From NCBI RefSeq assembly GCF_016801865.2, contig NC_068937.1:70453373-70517372 (forward strand): a stretch of 64,000 bases of DNA. The letters run 5' to 3'. This document shows, piece by piece, positions 19,677 through 31,375 of the stretch. The DNA comes from Culex pipiens pallens (lineage: Eukaryota; Arthropoda; Insecta; Diptera; Culicidae). Both the position numbers and the translations under genes were made by a program. Position 1 is the stretch's first letter; each line of letters begins with the position of its first letter. Below the pieces are notes generated by a model. The model was not told the DNA's origin, searched no databases, and saw only the letters and a program-made list of their open reading frames with translations.

Positions 19677-20621
19677 ATGGCGGACGACAAGATCGAGAAG
19701 CTGAACGACCAGAACTTCGAAATATGGAAGTTCCGGATGGAGCTCAAGCTGACGAAGGAGAAGCTCATCAAGGTCGTCCTGGAGCCGAAACCAAGACTGA
19801 AGCCGGTCGCGGGTAGCGGCCAAACGGAGGCGACGGGAGACCAGACGGATGCTGCAGCGGCGGGGGTTCCAGCGGTGTCGGCAGCAGAGATGGCGGCCTG
19901 GCTCGAGAAAGACGGGGAGGCGCGTCATGCGATCGGCATGGCCATGGAAAACGACCAGCTGGTCCACATCTGCCGGAAGAAGACCGCCAAGGAAATGTGG
20001 GACACCCTGCTCGGCATCCACGAAGTTGAGTCCATGAACACAATGATGACGGTGATGCAGAAGATGTGTTCGCTGAAGCTGCAGGAAGACGGCAACCTCC
20101 CGGAACACCTGAAGAAGCTGACGGCGATGCACAACCGGTTGGAAGTGGCGGATGAGGGGTTAAAGCCTCGTCAGTTTGTGGCGGTGATTCTCTCGAGTCT
20201 CCCGATGTCCTACGGCACGTTGATCAACGTCATCGAGGGGTACCCGAGAGAACAAATCACAGTGGACTTCGTGAAGAGCAAGTTGCGCGACGAGTGGCGT
20301 CGCCGGCAAGAGTGTCAGGAGTTCCAAAGTGGCCCAAGCGACGAGAAGGCTCTGAAGATCAGTGCTAAAAGTGGTTCGCGTGCGAAGCCTAAGGCGGCAG
20401 AATTGAAGAAGAAGAAAAGTGGTGTGTGTCATTTCTGCCAAGAAGAGGGCCATTTTATTCGTGACTGTCCAGTGATGGCTGAAAAGCGGAAGGAAGTGAT
20501 GAAAAGTGACGCCAAGAGGGGCAGTGCGAAAGTGAATTTGGCAGCGGAAGTGCACTCCGAAAAGGAGGTGTGCTTGATGGCGACGACGGCGTGCGAAACG
20601 AACCGGTGGTACCTGGACTCT
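19677..20621 (+). pseudogene. Copia gag and start of protease, truncated
   Basis: Frame opens at the ATG at 19677 (AGCAAAATGG). Gag is recognisable by LNDQNFEIWKFRMELKL and the tail CHFCQEEGHFIRDC, a CCHC zinc knuckle (about 20429-20470). It runs into protease as RWYLDS. There the catalytic continuation G-A/S/T-x-H is absent: sequence jumps to LADGTKIVCSG within about five bases. An internal deletion therefore removed the active-site loop and shifted the frame. Confidence 0.85.
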
Positions 20622-20625
20622 TTGC

Positions 20626-23600
20626 TTGGCGGACGGAACGAAGATAGTGTGCAGCGGTACCGGAAGTGGAAAGCTCGTGTCCGTCGACGAAGGTGGTGCT
20701 CGGGTGAAGGTGACGCTGAACGACATCATCCACGTCCCGTCGCTGGCAGGGAACTTGCTCTCGGTGAGTAAAATTTGCGATCTTGGACTGAAAGTGCTAT
20801 TCGACCGAGACGGGTTCGAAATCCTGCGGGCCAAGAAGCGGTTCTGCTGGGCGAGCGGCACGGCGGGCTCTACCGCTTATAGCAGTTCGTGGAGAAGGCG
20901 ATGCTTGCGAAGCCGGAGCACCCACAACTGTGCGAACATCTGTGGCACCGACGATTGGGGCACCGTGACCCTGATGCAATCTCTGCGATCGTCCGAGAGG
21001 AGCTTGGATTTGGCCTGCAAATGAAGAAGTGCGATGTTCAGTGTGTCTGCGGGGTGTGCTGCGAGGGCAAGATGAGTCGCCTACCGTTCCCGAAGGAGTC
21101 CCTGAGCAAGTCGCAAGCAGTCGGAGATCTGGTCCACTCTGACCTCGGAGGCCCCATGGAAGTTGCGACGCCGGCAGGGAACCGATACTTCATGACGATG
21201 TTGGACGATTTCAGCGGGTACACAGTGGTCTACCTGCTGAAGGCGAAGTCAGAGGCCGAGTCCAAGATACAGGAGTACTTCAACTTGGTGAAGAACCAGT
21301 TCGGACGTCCTCCCAGAGTCCTTCGCACAGATGGCGGCGGCGAGTATTCCGGATCGTCGTTGAAGAAGTTTCTGGCCGAAAGCGGGACGATCCATCAGAT
21401 GACGGCTCCGTACTCACCCCAGCAGAACGGGAAAGCGGAGCGGAAGAACCGGTACGCTGTGGAGATGGTGAGGTGCATGCTCGTCGAGTCTGGCCTTGGC
21501 AAGCAGTACTTGGGCGAGGCGATAACAGCTGCGAACTACCTGCAGAATCGCCTACCTTCGTCGTCCGTCGAGAAGACTCCGCACGAGCTGTGGTACAACA
21601 AGAAGCCATCGTACAGCCACATCCGGATCTTCGGCTCGGAGACATTCGTGCACGTGCCGAAAGAGAAGCGCCTGAAACTCGACATGAAGGCGGAGAAGAT
21701 GGTCTTCGTGGGGTACGCTGAAGGGCGGAAGGCCTACCGTTTCTTGGACCCCGACACCAACCGGATCGTGATCAGCAGAGACGCCAAGTTCATCGAACAG
21801 GACGGTGTCACGGAGTTGCAGAGGAATCGGCCCGAACCGGCTGAAAAAGCCGACGCCGTCGAGATGGTGCAGCTACCATCGTATAGCGCCGCGCGGAACG
21901 AAGGATCCACAAGCAGAGAGGTCCAGACGGAACCGGTGGCTGAGGTCGATGAACCGGAGACCACTGACACCGAAGAACCGGAAGACACCGCAAGTGAAGA
22001 ACAGAACGAGTCGGTCTACGAGAACGCATCCGAAGGCGAACTGTCCTTCCACGGGTTTCCACTGGACGAGATCGCGCGGCGGTCGCTGCGACCGAACCTT
22101 GGAGTCCCACCCAGGCGGCTGATCGAAGAGATCTTCGTCGCTAGAGAGGAGGAGATGGAACCGAGAACGTTGAAGGAAGCGCTGAGCTGTGACGACAGTT
22201 CAGAGTGGAAGCGAGCTATGTTGGAGGAGCTCAAATCACACGCGACGAACGGTACCTGGGACTTGGTGGAACTACCTGCAGGCCGCAAACCAGTCGGCTG
22301 TCGGTGGGTCTACAAGCGGAAGCGAAACGCAGCCGGAGAGATTCTCAAGCACAAAGCGCGCCTGGTGGCACAGGGGTACTGCCAGAAGTACGGCGAGGAT
22401 TACGACGAAGTCTTTGCCCCTGTAACGAAGCAGACCACGCTCCGCGCGTTGCTGGCCGTCGCAAGCAAGAAGAAGCTGATCCTCAAGCACTTCGACGTGA
22501 AGACGGCTTACCTGTACGGCAAACTCGAGGAGGAGCTGTACATGAAGCAACCGGCCGGTTTCGAGAAGAAAGGAACAGAGAAGCTGGTGTGCAGACTCAG
22601 GAGGAGCATCTACGGGCTGAAGCAGTCCGCCCGGTGATGGAACCACCGACTGCACGCCGTTCTGGTTGGAATGGAGTTCGTCCAAAGTGGTGCAGATCCC
22701 TGTCTGTACACAAAGGACGTCGACGGCGAACGGATGTACATCTTGGTGTATGTTGACGATATCCTCGTCGGCAGTGCGGCGGAGACAAACATCCAGGAAA
22801 TCTACGGCTGCCTGAAGAAGGAGTTCGAGATGACGGATCTCGGAGACCTGAACTACTTTCTGGGTCTGGAGATTCACCGAGAGGACGGCAAGTACAGTGT
22901 ATCGCTGGAGGGGTACATCGAACGAGTGGCCGAACGCTTTGGACTTCGCGACGCGAAGGTCGCCAAGACTCCGATGGATGAAGCGTTCGTCAAGGTGGAA
23001 CCCGAAAGTGTCGCACTGCAAGAATCGACCACGTACAGGAGTCTCGTTGGAGCACTTTTGTACATCGCAGTGTGTGCAAGACCGGACATCGCGGTGAGTA
23101 CATCACTGCTTGGTCGCCGAGTGGCCTCGCCAACCGAGGCAGACTGGACAGCCGCGAAGCGCGTCGTGCGCTACTTGAAGGGGACAAAGCACTGGCGGCT
23201 GCACTACGGCGACACTGAAGCTGGTCTGGTCGCGTATTCTGATGCCGACTGGGCCGGAGACCTGAAGACACGAAAGTCCACGTCAGGAATGGTGTTCTTG
23301 CTAGCTGGGGGCGCTATTTCCTGGGCAAGCCGGTTGCAGAACTCTGTAACCTTGTCTTCGATGGAGTCGGAGTTTGTGGCGTTGAGCGAAGCGAGCCAAG
23401 AAACTGTTTGGCTACTACACTTGCTGGACGATCTTGGCGAAGCTCCCCAGAAACCTGTTGTAGTGATGGAAGACAACCAAAGCTGCATCAAGTTCGTCGG
23501 ATCGGAACGTGTCTCCCGACGCTCAAAGCACATCGAGACCCGAGAGTGCTACGTGAAGGAGCTGTGCAACGATGGAGTCATCGAGTTGGTCTACTGCCCT

Positions 23601-23705
23601 ACCGAGGACATGTTGGCTGACTTACTCACCAAACCGCTCGGAGCGGTCAAGATGGCCAAGCTATCGTCACTGCTGGGTTTGAAATCCGGTGTCGGCAAGC
23701 GTTGA
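20626..23705 (+). pseudogene. Copia pol: protease remnant, integrase, RT, RNase H
   Basis: The protease remainder (ADGTKIVCSGTGSG) is in a shifted frame until about 20838, after which the original frame returns. TAG at 20880-20882 and TGA at 22635-22637 interrupt it. Integrase has LWHRRLGH...CGVCCEGK (HHCC) and the D-D-E core: HSDLGG, RTDGGGE, NGKAERKN. RT has CRWVYKRK, LKHFDVKTAYLYG and the catalytic YVDDILVG. RNase H has AYSDADWAGD, SSMESEFVAL, MEDNQSCIK and KHIETR. Apart from the protease hole only four small lesions are seen, so the copy died recently. Confidence 0.9.
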
Positions 23706-23712
23706 GGAGGAG

Positions 23713-23938
23713 TATTGGTAATTACACCGTGTGCCGACCCCTCGGCCTCAGCAGCGAGATGACACTAACACAACGACAACGATCGAGCGAGCGCACGCAA
23801 GGCCTGCTGCGCCATATTGTTTTTCTCATTCCCAAACGAACGCTCAAAGTGTAAAGACGCGAGAAATATAATTTACCTTTGTTTGCTAAATTAAAACTAA
23901 TTTCGCCTTTTATTCCACTTGGACGAAAAGTCCCAAGA
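23713..23938 (+). repeat. Copia 3' LTR
   Basis: Matches the 5' LTR throughout and is preceded by a purine tract (GAGGAGGAG, 23704-23712) that serves as the polypurine primer in this family. Confidence 0.9.
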
Positions 23939-23943
23939 TTTTC

Positions 23944-24903
23944 TTTACAGTATGAAGAGCCATTTTCAAGTGTTAAGTGCGAAAGGTTTGAGTTTTAAAC
24001 AACTGTCACCTGATAAACTGTCAGAAAGTTCACAGGCAAGAAAAAATAGGATTTTTTTTAAAAATTATGTTATGTTCGCGAAGTAGGTTCTCGGCCGTTC
24101 TGCCAAACCCGGTTCCGGCATCGAGCGGATGCGGAACAACTCGATGAAAACGTACTCGGAGACCAACTGGTAAGGTTCAGTTCCTCGCCAGACGACGGCA
24201 AACCAAATATTTGTGCACTCGGATTACGAATTGGATGAAGGATACACAGCCCAGCCGGATCACGACACGGAATGCACCTGCTAGAATTTCTATGTGCACA
24301 CCGTGGAGGGGGTGGAGGTGCAGAATATCCTGATCGGAACGTTTATGATCCGAATTGCGATCAACAGCAACATAATCTGGTATTCCCCCCGAGGTTGTAA
24401 ACACATATCCGCTGGGGCAATACGGCACGTTTAGAACGATCGAGTTTCAGAATGATTCAGTGGAAGATTGGCGATGGTTTTTTAATCTGAAAAGTGAATA
24501 AAATGTTATTTCGTGAGTTCTACATATTACCAAATCGTTCGAATTGCACTCTTCGGGACCGTTGTTGGTTTCGTCCTTCCTTTCGAGCTTCCGGAAGAGT
24601 TTTTGTTCTATGAATCGTTGCTGATCAGAATATTCTGCAAGATTCCGGAGACGGTTTTGGTCCAGATTATTTACTTTGTTTGTAATGAGACAATTCAGTA
24701 CAAAAATAATTACACTTCCTAGATCTTGAACAGAATTTTCTGAAGGTAAATTGGCAGTATTTAGTCACCTTTTAATTTTACTTACACGTTTAATCTGCTG
24801 AACTTTAGCTGAGAGTTAGTGAATCATTTCTCTTAACCCGACTCGATACCGTAAAAGTTAATCTTGGCGACGACACGGGAAAGTATGACCCACTATCGTC
24901 TTC
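23944..24903. other. Unassigned; decayed coding-like patch at 24080-24480
   Basis: The patch at 24080-24480 has coding-like base composition and short in-frame stretches (for example HSDYELDEGYTAQPDHDTEC), broken by stops and frame changes. The family was not recognised. The rest is AT-rich with nothing seen. Confidence 0.3.
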
Positions 24904-25080
24904 ACTGAAAGAAAGGCTCACAGCTATATCACATGTTTCACACGTGAATCCGCCCCATACGACTTCACATGTGAATGTCATGTGCAAATCACTTCGAAAA
25001 ATCTCATCGCGCGACACGGTAAATTCAAAAGCAAAACACGTTAACTTCACGTGACGACGCACATGAATATGCAATGCTTT
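24904..25080. mobile_element. Possible MITE, CACTGAAAGAAA end
   Basis: Starts CACTGAAAGAAA and is rich in CACATGTGAA palindromes. The same terminal motif in reverse (TTTCTTTCAGTG) ends a similar sequence near 31006-31017. The right end was not defined. Confidence 0.35.
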
Positions 25081-25388
25081 TCTTATTAATGTTAAATGAT
25101 TTTGTAGTGTAGTTGTTGTTGTTAATTCATTTATTTCTGGCAGCTTTAACCTTCTTGTTCATTCGCTGCCCTCCTTCGTAGTGTAAATCGAATAGATTTC
25201 CAATGGTTTTCATTTGTGTAAAAAAATGAGAGGTTGTTTCTTTTTTTATGAATTTATTTCTTGGTTTGAATCATAATCAAAATTTATTCATATAAAAAAA
25301 AATTGAAAACATGTACAAAAATCACTAATTTCACTTCACTGTTACGCTCGTGGTTTTGATCAGGTTCCGACCGCGTTTCGATGATCTA
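25081..25388. other. AT-rich spacer, nothing recognised
   Basis: No feature supported. Confidence 0.4.
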
Positions 25389-25660
25389 CACAGAAAAAAA
25401 AGTGTAAAATTACACGACACTGAATTGATGTTTCTAATTTAAACAACCTTAATTTAAAATTGACATTCATCGTAAAGCGTTGAATCACACCTAAAGAGGG
25501 TTCATGTAAACTGAAATTGAACGTAAAGCGTGTTTCTCATGTAAACGATTTTAAATTTGTTTACTTTTGCCAAAATTTGAATTATGAAAAGCATGTAAAA
25601 GATAATTCATTGTAAATTTTGCCTTATGTAAACGTGAAAGACACAAAAGTTTCAATTGAA
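25389..25660. mobile_element. CACAG-ended MITE relative, right end uncertain
   Basis: Begins CACAGAAAAAAAAGTG after TA (25387-25388) and repeats the TGTAAAC and CGTAAAG motifs of the 231-bp family. The complementary right terminus was not found. Confidence 0.45.
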
Positions 25661-26571
25661 ACTTTGGCTGTTGTTGTTGACAGTTCATTATTATTTACGA
25701 TTGGTGAGGAATGGTGCTGGAGTGTTTAGAAGAGAAATGCTCAGTTTGGCTAGAAAATTAAGGGATGTTCGTGATAATTGTGATTACAAATAAGTGAAAA
25801 GGAACACTAAATTTTGATTATTAATGGGGTTGTTTTGAATAGACGAAAGAGGTGAGAAAGAAGCTAAGAATTGCCAAACAAAGCAAAGCTTTACTGTAAA
25901 CAACACATGAATGGCCTTCCGGAGGTTGTCAACAACGGTAGCAATGTATCTGCAAGAGATGTTCCGTCGAATGTTTGTGTGTGGAATTCCGATGGAATGG
26001 AATAAAACATCAATGCTTCCGGCTGAATCGCAGCGGGATGAACGAGTAAGCTAATTTTCGTTCTGATTAATACTTACAAAATAATTTTAGTGTCTGCAGC
26101 TGCTGACACTGTCCCCTGCCGATCTTCGTCAGCATCCTTTTCCGAGTTTCTTCGTCGGCGGCGGCAAAAAACGGTACGGGCAAATTTGTCCGAGGCTACG
26201 GCACCTTGACGGTGTCTTCACGTCATCGTCCGGTAGATCGCTTGGACTGATTACAGGCGCATCGGAAACGCCGAATGCTCCCTTAGCTTTAGCCTCCGAA
26301 TCATGCGGATCGGGTGGATGATATTTTTGATCGTGACGGATGGAGTGGCTGCCGGAAATTTTGCTTCGGTTTACTTCCGTATCAGGGTTTTGTCTCATTC
26401 CTACGGGTAAGAATATTCTGCGGTATAATGGTCATCCTGGCACAGGGGGCCAAATTTGGTGATAGATACTCACGAATTAGAATTTTTAAATTTACAGGAA
26501 TCACACACACTTTCGATTTTCAATTTGAATCTGACAAAATACAGTACACAGAACTGACAGAACGTTAACAC
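25661..26571. other. Exon-like remnant region
   Basis: A frame at about 25918-26045 could join across a 45-bp GT-AG gap (26046-26090) to a further 75 or so codons ending at about 26318. A donor-like GTAAGA follows at 26407. The gap is shorter than usual mosquito introns and no family was recognised. A minus-strand frame of 89 codons overlaps. Not called as a gene. Confidence 0.25.
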
Positions 26572-27401
26572 TGTCGGAGTTCACTACACGATAATCTTAA
26601 CATGCTGAAAAGTTAATCCAAGCAACTCCGACAAGCTAAGTAACCAAATTTGGTTAATCAACGATGTTATGTTATGAGTATTATTTTTGGGAAACTTTTG
26701 AAAAGCTGTATAAAAAATGTCAAGCAAAGTATAGGCCCCCAAAGCCAAAGCTAAAAACTCTATTCGCCACCTACATTCGAGTAGGAGAACTTTGGTGCAA
26801 GGTTACGTTTACGTTTTTGCGCGATAAGTGCAAAGGGGAGTGAAAACTATTTTAAGGTTTTTTAAAAGAAAATTGATCTTTTGGAATAAAATAAAGTTAA
26901 CAGGAGGTAAGAAATAAAAAGTTCTATCGACTGACTTTTTGATTTTTTTTGCTAAGTTGCCTTTTTCATTGAAAATTCTGAGATCCGGATTGAAAACGCG
27001 AGAATGAGGTTAGATTGCTAATTTTGAAAATCATTCCAATTACCATTTTTCAAGCAGAGCTTTACTTTTAAGGTAGAAGTGACTCTAAAAAATATTTGTC
27101 CACTTGAATAATCTACATTCCTAATGTATTAGTAAGGTTTTGGTTGATTAAAACATTCCCTTATTTTGAATCAGAAAATGAACAGGTTAAATCGGCTATC
27201 ACAAAAATATTTTCGTTTATATCAATTTAGCTATTTATTTCTTACCTGAAAATGGTATGATTTGCTATTAATGTCGATTTTATGATGAAATAAAACATTT
27301 TCAAATTTCAAACCAATTTACTCGCTTTAGGTTATAATGAAAACATCACCCCAAGTTTCAGCGCCCTCTAGTGGGGGGTAATTTTGACGTTTGATTGCCT
27401 A

Positions 27402-27503
27402 TTGGGACCATCCATAAACCACGTGGACACCTTTGTTTTATTTGTATGGAAATTGTCCACGATGGTTGAGATTTCCAAAAAAGTGTGTTATGGATGGTCC
27501 CAT
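27402..27503. mobile_element. About 100-bp MITE (GGGACCATCCATAA ends)
   Basis: The left end TTGGGACCATCCATAA is repeated inverted at the right end TTATGGATGGTCCCA. The core is rich in CACGTGG and GTCCACG. It is non-coding. Confidence 0.65.
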
Positions 27504-28484
27504 TGCAGAATTGTACATTTTTTCCAATGCAAATTTCTACTTGAGGAAGTAACTTTTTTGTACCCTATTTTTTGGGAAACGTTTTGAAGGAGGGAAGGTA
27601 GGAAAACACATTGAACAACGATTTTTGGCCAAACTTTAGTAGCATTGATGAGAGCTTTTTTTCAATTCAATAAGATTTATTATCATCATCTGGGGAGAAT
27701 TGGGGCAGCTGTTTTAGCGTTGCTACTGCACAGTACTTAGATATGTTTGACTGGTTTCGGATATAACAGACACAGAACAACGCTTTAAAAACTGCTGTCC
27801 CAACTCAGACTGCAGCTGACGGTATTCTTTAAAATATTTTAATCAGCGGCTGTACACAACTCAGTTCTTTATAAGAAATGGCCCAAATCTATCACAACAA
27901 AGTAACATAAGCAAATAAATAAGTATAGAAACAGCACTCTCTAATCTGTTGATGTGTACATTAGGAATGAGCAAGATTCAGTAAACTTGTTCAAACTTGG
28001 TCAATTTTCGTTCTCCAATTGTAAGGATTTAAAAAAAATCGTAGGCTTGTGAATTAGGTGTTGTCTGTCTCATTCGTTGATTCAGCCATTTAAAAGAATG
28101 TTAGATCAAATTAATCAAATCAAAAAAATTTCATTTTTGAATTTTTGTTTGTGAAAAGTCAACTGAGGTGAATCGATACTACAATATACACTTAAAAATT
28201 AAAGTCGTGTTAGCTAAAAAATAGTTATCGACGTACGAGATGTGTCAACCGGAGGTACCAATAGCGCAAAAAATAGGATTGTTTTGAACTCTTAGCAAAT
28301 TAAACAAGAAACTAAAAGTAATGTACATAATTTTTATCAGTTTTAAAGTGTATACAATTTTCTTTAGTTTTAACGATCTCTAAGCGAAACCAACCGGTTC
28401 AAGATTAAATTTAAGGTCTTAGGCACAAACATAACGAACAGCTTTTCTTATTTACGTAATATGTCCGAATTCACCCCAGCTGAC

Positions 28485-28571
28485 CAATTCCAGAGTTTTT
28501 TTTGAAAAGGACCAATAAACTATTGTCTTTCATATGTTTATAGGACCTAATCAAAAAAAACTCTAGAATTG
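28485..28571. mobile_element. 87-bp mini-foldback (CAATTCCAGAG ends)
   Basis: CAATTCCAGAGTTTTTTT at the left and AAAAAAACTCTAGAATTG at the right are inverted. GGACC is repeated inside each arm. Relatives lie at about 37506-37588 and 37666-37731, and in the second copy of that block. Confidence 0.65.
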
Positions 28572-29050
28572 TTTCCTTGTTCGCTGAATTATTTTTCGCT
28601 ACCAATTTTTAGCTGGAAATTGCTATATTTACCCAAAATTGAGTAGGTGCGAAAAAACACCAACTCCGACAGTTTCCAGTTCCAGACAGAAAGCCAGTCT
28701 ACTAATTTAACAGGTCATTGAATTATAAATGTCAAACATGATGAAATGAAAACAAACGTCAAATATTAAATTTTCCAAGAAGCTTCCCGTAAAGTGTGTC
28801 CAACACAGTATTTTAACTAAAAATCCAACTTTATCAATGTTATCAGGTACGTAGCCGGTATGAGAAGTTAAAACTTTATTCAAATCGTGGCTGTAATTTT
28901 AAAGAAACCTGTGCGGGCTGTGACAACGGAGATAGACATTTATAAATTTTACCAAAAACCCTTTTTTCAATTCTCAAACCAGCCCAACTTAAAGCTCAGG
29001 GCAGTCTAAGCATCAAATCACCAAAGAACCTGCTCCAAAGACATCAGTCT

Positions 29051-29657
29051 GCTCCCCACCCCGTCTTGCAGCTGCTTCCTGCTTCGGAGGAATCGACCAT
29101 CTACATCACCCAGCAGCCTCACGACCTATTAGCAGGGCTGCCTCGATTTGGGCTCGCGAATCGCCAACCTGGGCTACGCCGACCCGCGGAAGTTGTTCCC
29201 CCAGCCGGCGAACTTAAGTCGGACGACCCGGAGCAACGCGACTCAATTTTTTCGCTGACCTCGTCGAGCGATTCCGTCTACTAGGGGGGCGCTGATCTGA
29301 GCGACGATCCAAACGGATTCTGCGAGAAGTTAAGGAATGTCTCGAGTGCGAGGACTTCCGTGACTCGGCCGTCTACAGCGGAGACGACACACGGGCGGAC
29401 GCCAACGACCAGTTCGCATACGAGTCAATCGAGGAGGTCACCCAGCAGTAGCAGAAGCATCTTTTTCAACCTCCAACATCTTAAGCGCGTCATCGTCTGC
29501 TTCGAGCAGCTTCAACGTTGCGGGACCACCGCCGATTCCGGTCAAGCCGGTCCACTTAGAAGGACGAAGAGTGGCCGTAAATATTGAAGGACCTAGGCAG
29601 AGTGAAGAAGTACGTCTCCAGTCATGTGATGACGTTTCTGCATGCCTGTCTTTACGG
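29051..29657 (+). other. Unrecognised exon-like or pseudogene segment
   Basis: GC-rich relative to its surroundings, with long open stretches in different frames, for example SGDDTRADANDQFAYESIEEV then GPPPIPVKPVHLEGRRVAV. It ends at a good splice-donor consensus, ACGG|GTGAGT, at 29657/29658. Frame changes suggest a pseudogene or misjoined exons. The family was not recognised. Confidence 0.35.
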
Positions 29658-29844
29658 GTGAGTATCTAAAATGCTTTTGTTTTTATTTTTTTCAAAATCT
29701 CTGTTATAAGCTTATATTCTCGTTAAAAACCAACAAGATAATATCAAAAACTATTATTTCTAAAACACTAATTGGAATTCCTTTGTCGGATCGTGATTGG
29801 CGGATTTCATTGTGATAAATTTGTTTATCAATTGTTAAGAACAC
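29658..29844. other. AT-rich, nothing recognised
   Basis: Would be the intron start if the preceding donor is real. Confidence 0.3.
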
Positions 29845-30303
29845 ACAGAACAATTAAAACTCTAAACTTAAAACCTCCGATTAGTTTGTAATATGTCCTT
29901 AGTGCCTTAATTAAAACGAAAATACAAAAATAAAACCAAGCTCCACTGAATCTGGATTCCGATGCAATATTTAAACGCTTTGTTCTTAAAAATCAAGTAT
30001 TATGTTTTGATTTTTAGTTTTTTTTTTTACCAAAAGTATTGTTTTCTAAACAATAATTCATAAAAGCGTTTAAAATTTACATCGGATTTTGGATTCAGTG
30101 GAGCCAAAAAATTTTTTTGCTTTGGGTAAATTTACGTTATTTTCATCGGAAATTTACATGTTTCTGAGCAACATTTGTTCCGCACGATTACGTCGGATGA
30201 CACTTAAATTTACAATGAAATTCATGTAAATTAGCATCATTAATGACGTGCACTTTTGGTACATCATAAATGATGTAAATTTACCGGATTTTTTTTTTCT
30301 GTG
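29845..30303 (-). mobile_element. About 459-bp CACAG-ended MITE
   Basis: Minus-strand copy of the 457-bp element at 56854-57310. The right end TTTTTTTTCTGTG is followed by TA (30304-30305). The left end CACAGAAC is near 29845 and lacks a clean TA. It shares the ATGATGTACCAAAAGTGCACG block and the GTGGAGCC...GATTCAGTGG core. Confidence 0.6.
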
Positions 30304-30305
30304 TA

Positions 30306-31029
30306 CCACGAAGTTTTTGCACGCACTGTCGGACCGGAGAATCACAACGACCAGGTCGTTCGGGAACGGGTTTGAGCTGGCCGATCAAAAGTGCACCGAG
30401 ACGACCAAGTACTGCTCGGTTCGGTAGCTGGTGAATCCGTAGCCCGCCCTGGATATCCATGATGCATCTCGAAAGACCTTTTTTCAGGACTAACAGTTCC
30501 GAATCTGGAGCAGATTCCGAAGACAAAACCTGACCTTCGGGAAAAAATAAAAACGCATTAATTTCAAACAGATTAATTCTTTCTCTAAATTATACGTACC
30601 ACCAGCTCAAAATATTAAAAGGAAATTTGTTGGCTAAACGATCGTTTCTATCCGAAACGATCCGAAAAGCAAATTTTCCACCACCATCATCCGTGGCCAT
30701 CTTACTAATGAAGATTTTTTTCGTCCGACGCAAAACCAGAACCATTCCAATCTAACGTGTTTTTCACTTCAACATCAAAGGAAATGTCTAATGGGGCAAA
30801 TCGATGAGAAATTCATTTGAATTTGAAGAGAACTTCATGTGAATAAAGAGTGGAAGGTTTCTCGCTAACGATCAGCTGCTTTCAAATTATTTTCACATCC
30901 ATTTGAAATGTAAAACACGTGAAGGCCAATGGAAAAACACTTGAAAGAATCGTGTTGATCTTTTGAGACACTCACGTAAAAAACACTTGAGTTTGCTATG
31001 CTGGTTTCTTTCAGTGTTCTGCAACAGTA
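30306..31029. other. Host-like remnant, unrecognised
   Basis: 30306-30540 has coding-like composition with stops in every frame. 30740-31017 looks like a degenerate MITE ending TTTCTTTCAGTG. No gene supported. Confidence 0.3.
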
Positions 31030-31075
31030 CACAGAAAAAAAACTTTTCGGCCTTTTCACCAAACGTCAAATCAGT

Positions 31076-31132
31076 AAAATTGCTGCCGGATCTTTTCCGG
31101 AACTCTCCCGGAAAAGATCCGGCAGCAATTTT
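31076..31132. repeat. Perfect 25-bp hairpin
   Basis: Arms 31076-31100 and 31108-31132 are exact complements, with loop AACTCTC. The core includes GCTGCCGGATCTTTTCCGG. It lies 46 bp inside a CACAGAAAAAAA terminus (31030), so it probably belongs to a degenerate MITE. Confidence 0.85.
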
Positions 31133-31289
31133 GAATGGTTTGACCATAGACTAATTAAAGACTAAACACTCCGAACATTTTTTTCAAAAAAATATGACTC
31201 ATATGCTGTGAACCGCGTGAACCACGTTGAACCGCATCGGCTTACCCCCCGTATGACAGATTTCCTAGGCCGCACTGCCTTTTTTTGAC

Positions 31290-31291
<2 letters not shown>

Positions 31292-31371
<80 letters not shown>
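31292..31371. repeat. (TA)40 microsatellite
   Basis: About 80 bp of pure TA at the left flank of a foldback copy. Shorter TA runs flank the other copies. Confidence 0.9.

Positions 31372-31375
<4 letters not shown>

Larger units (their letters stand above)
19332..23938 (+). mobile_element. Full-length Ty1/copia retrotransposon
   Basis: 4,607 bp with two LTRs (227 and 226 bp) and TTTTC duplicated outside both LTRs (19327-19331, 23939-23943). The LTRs differ at only a few positions. The internal region has a copia-type primer-binding site and gag, protease remnant, integrase, RT and RNase H, in the Pseudoviridae order. Coding lesions are listed in the gene entries. Confidence 0.95.
26572..29050. 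other. AT-rich non-coding DNA
   Basis: Contains two small inverted-repeat elements (27402-27503, 28485-28571). Otherwise no ORF, repeat or motif beyond scattered copies of the decamer AACTCCGACA. Confidence 0.45.

Noticed and set aside
19530..20861. Minus-strand ORFs of 200 and 233 codons
   Set aside because: They are shadows of the copia gag-pol frame on the plus strand, which carries all recognisable domains.
26314..26568. 84-residue plus-strand ORF as a small gene
   Set aside because: No family resemblance, overlaps an equally long minus-strand frame, and lies in a region with only weak exon-like signals.
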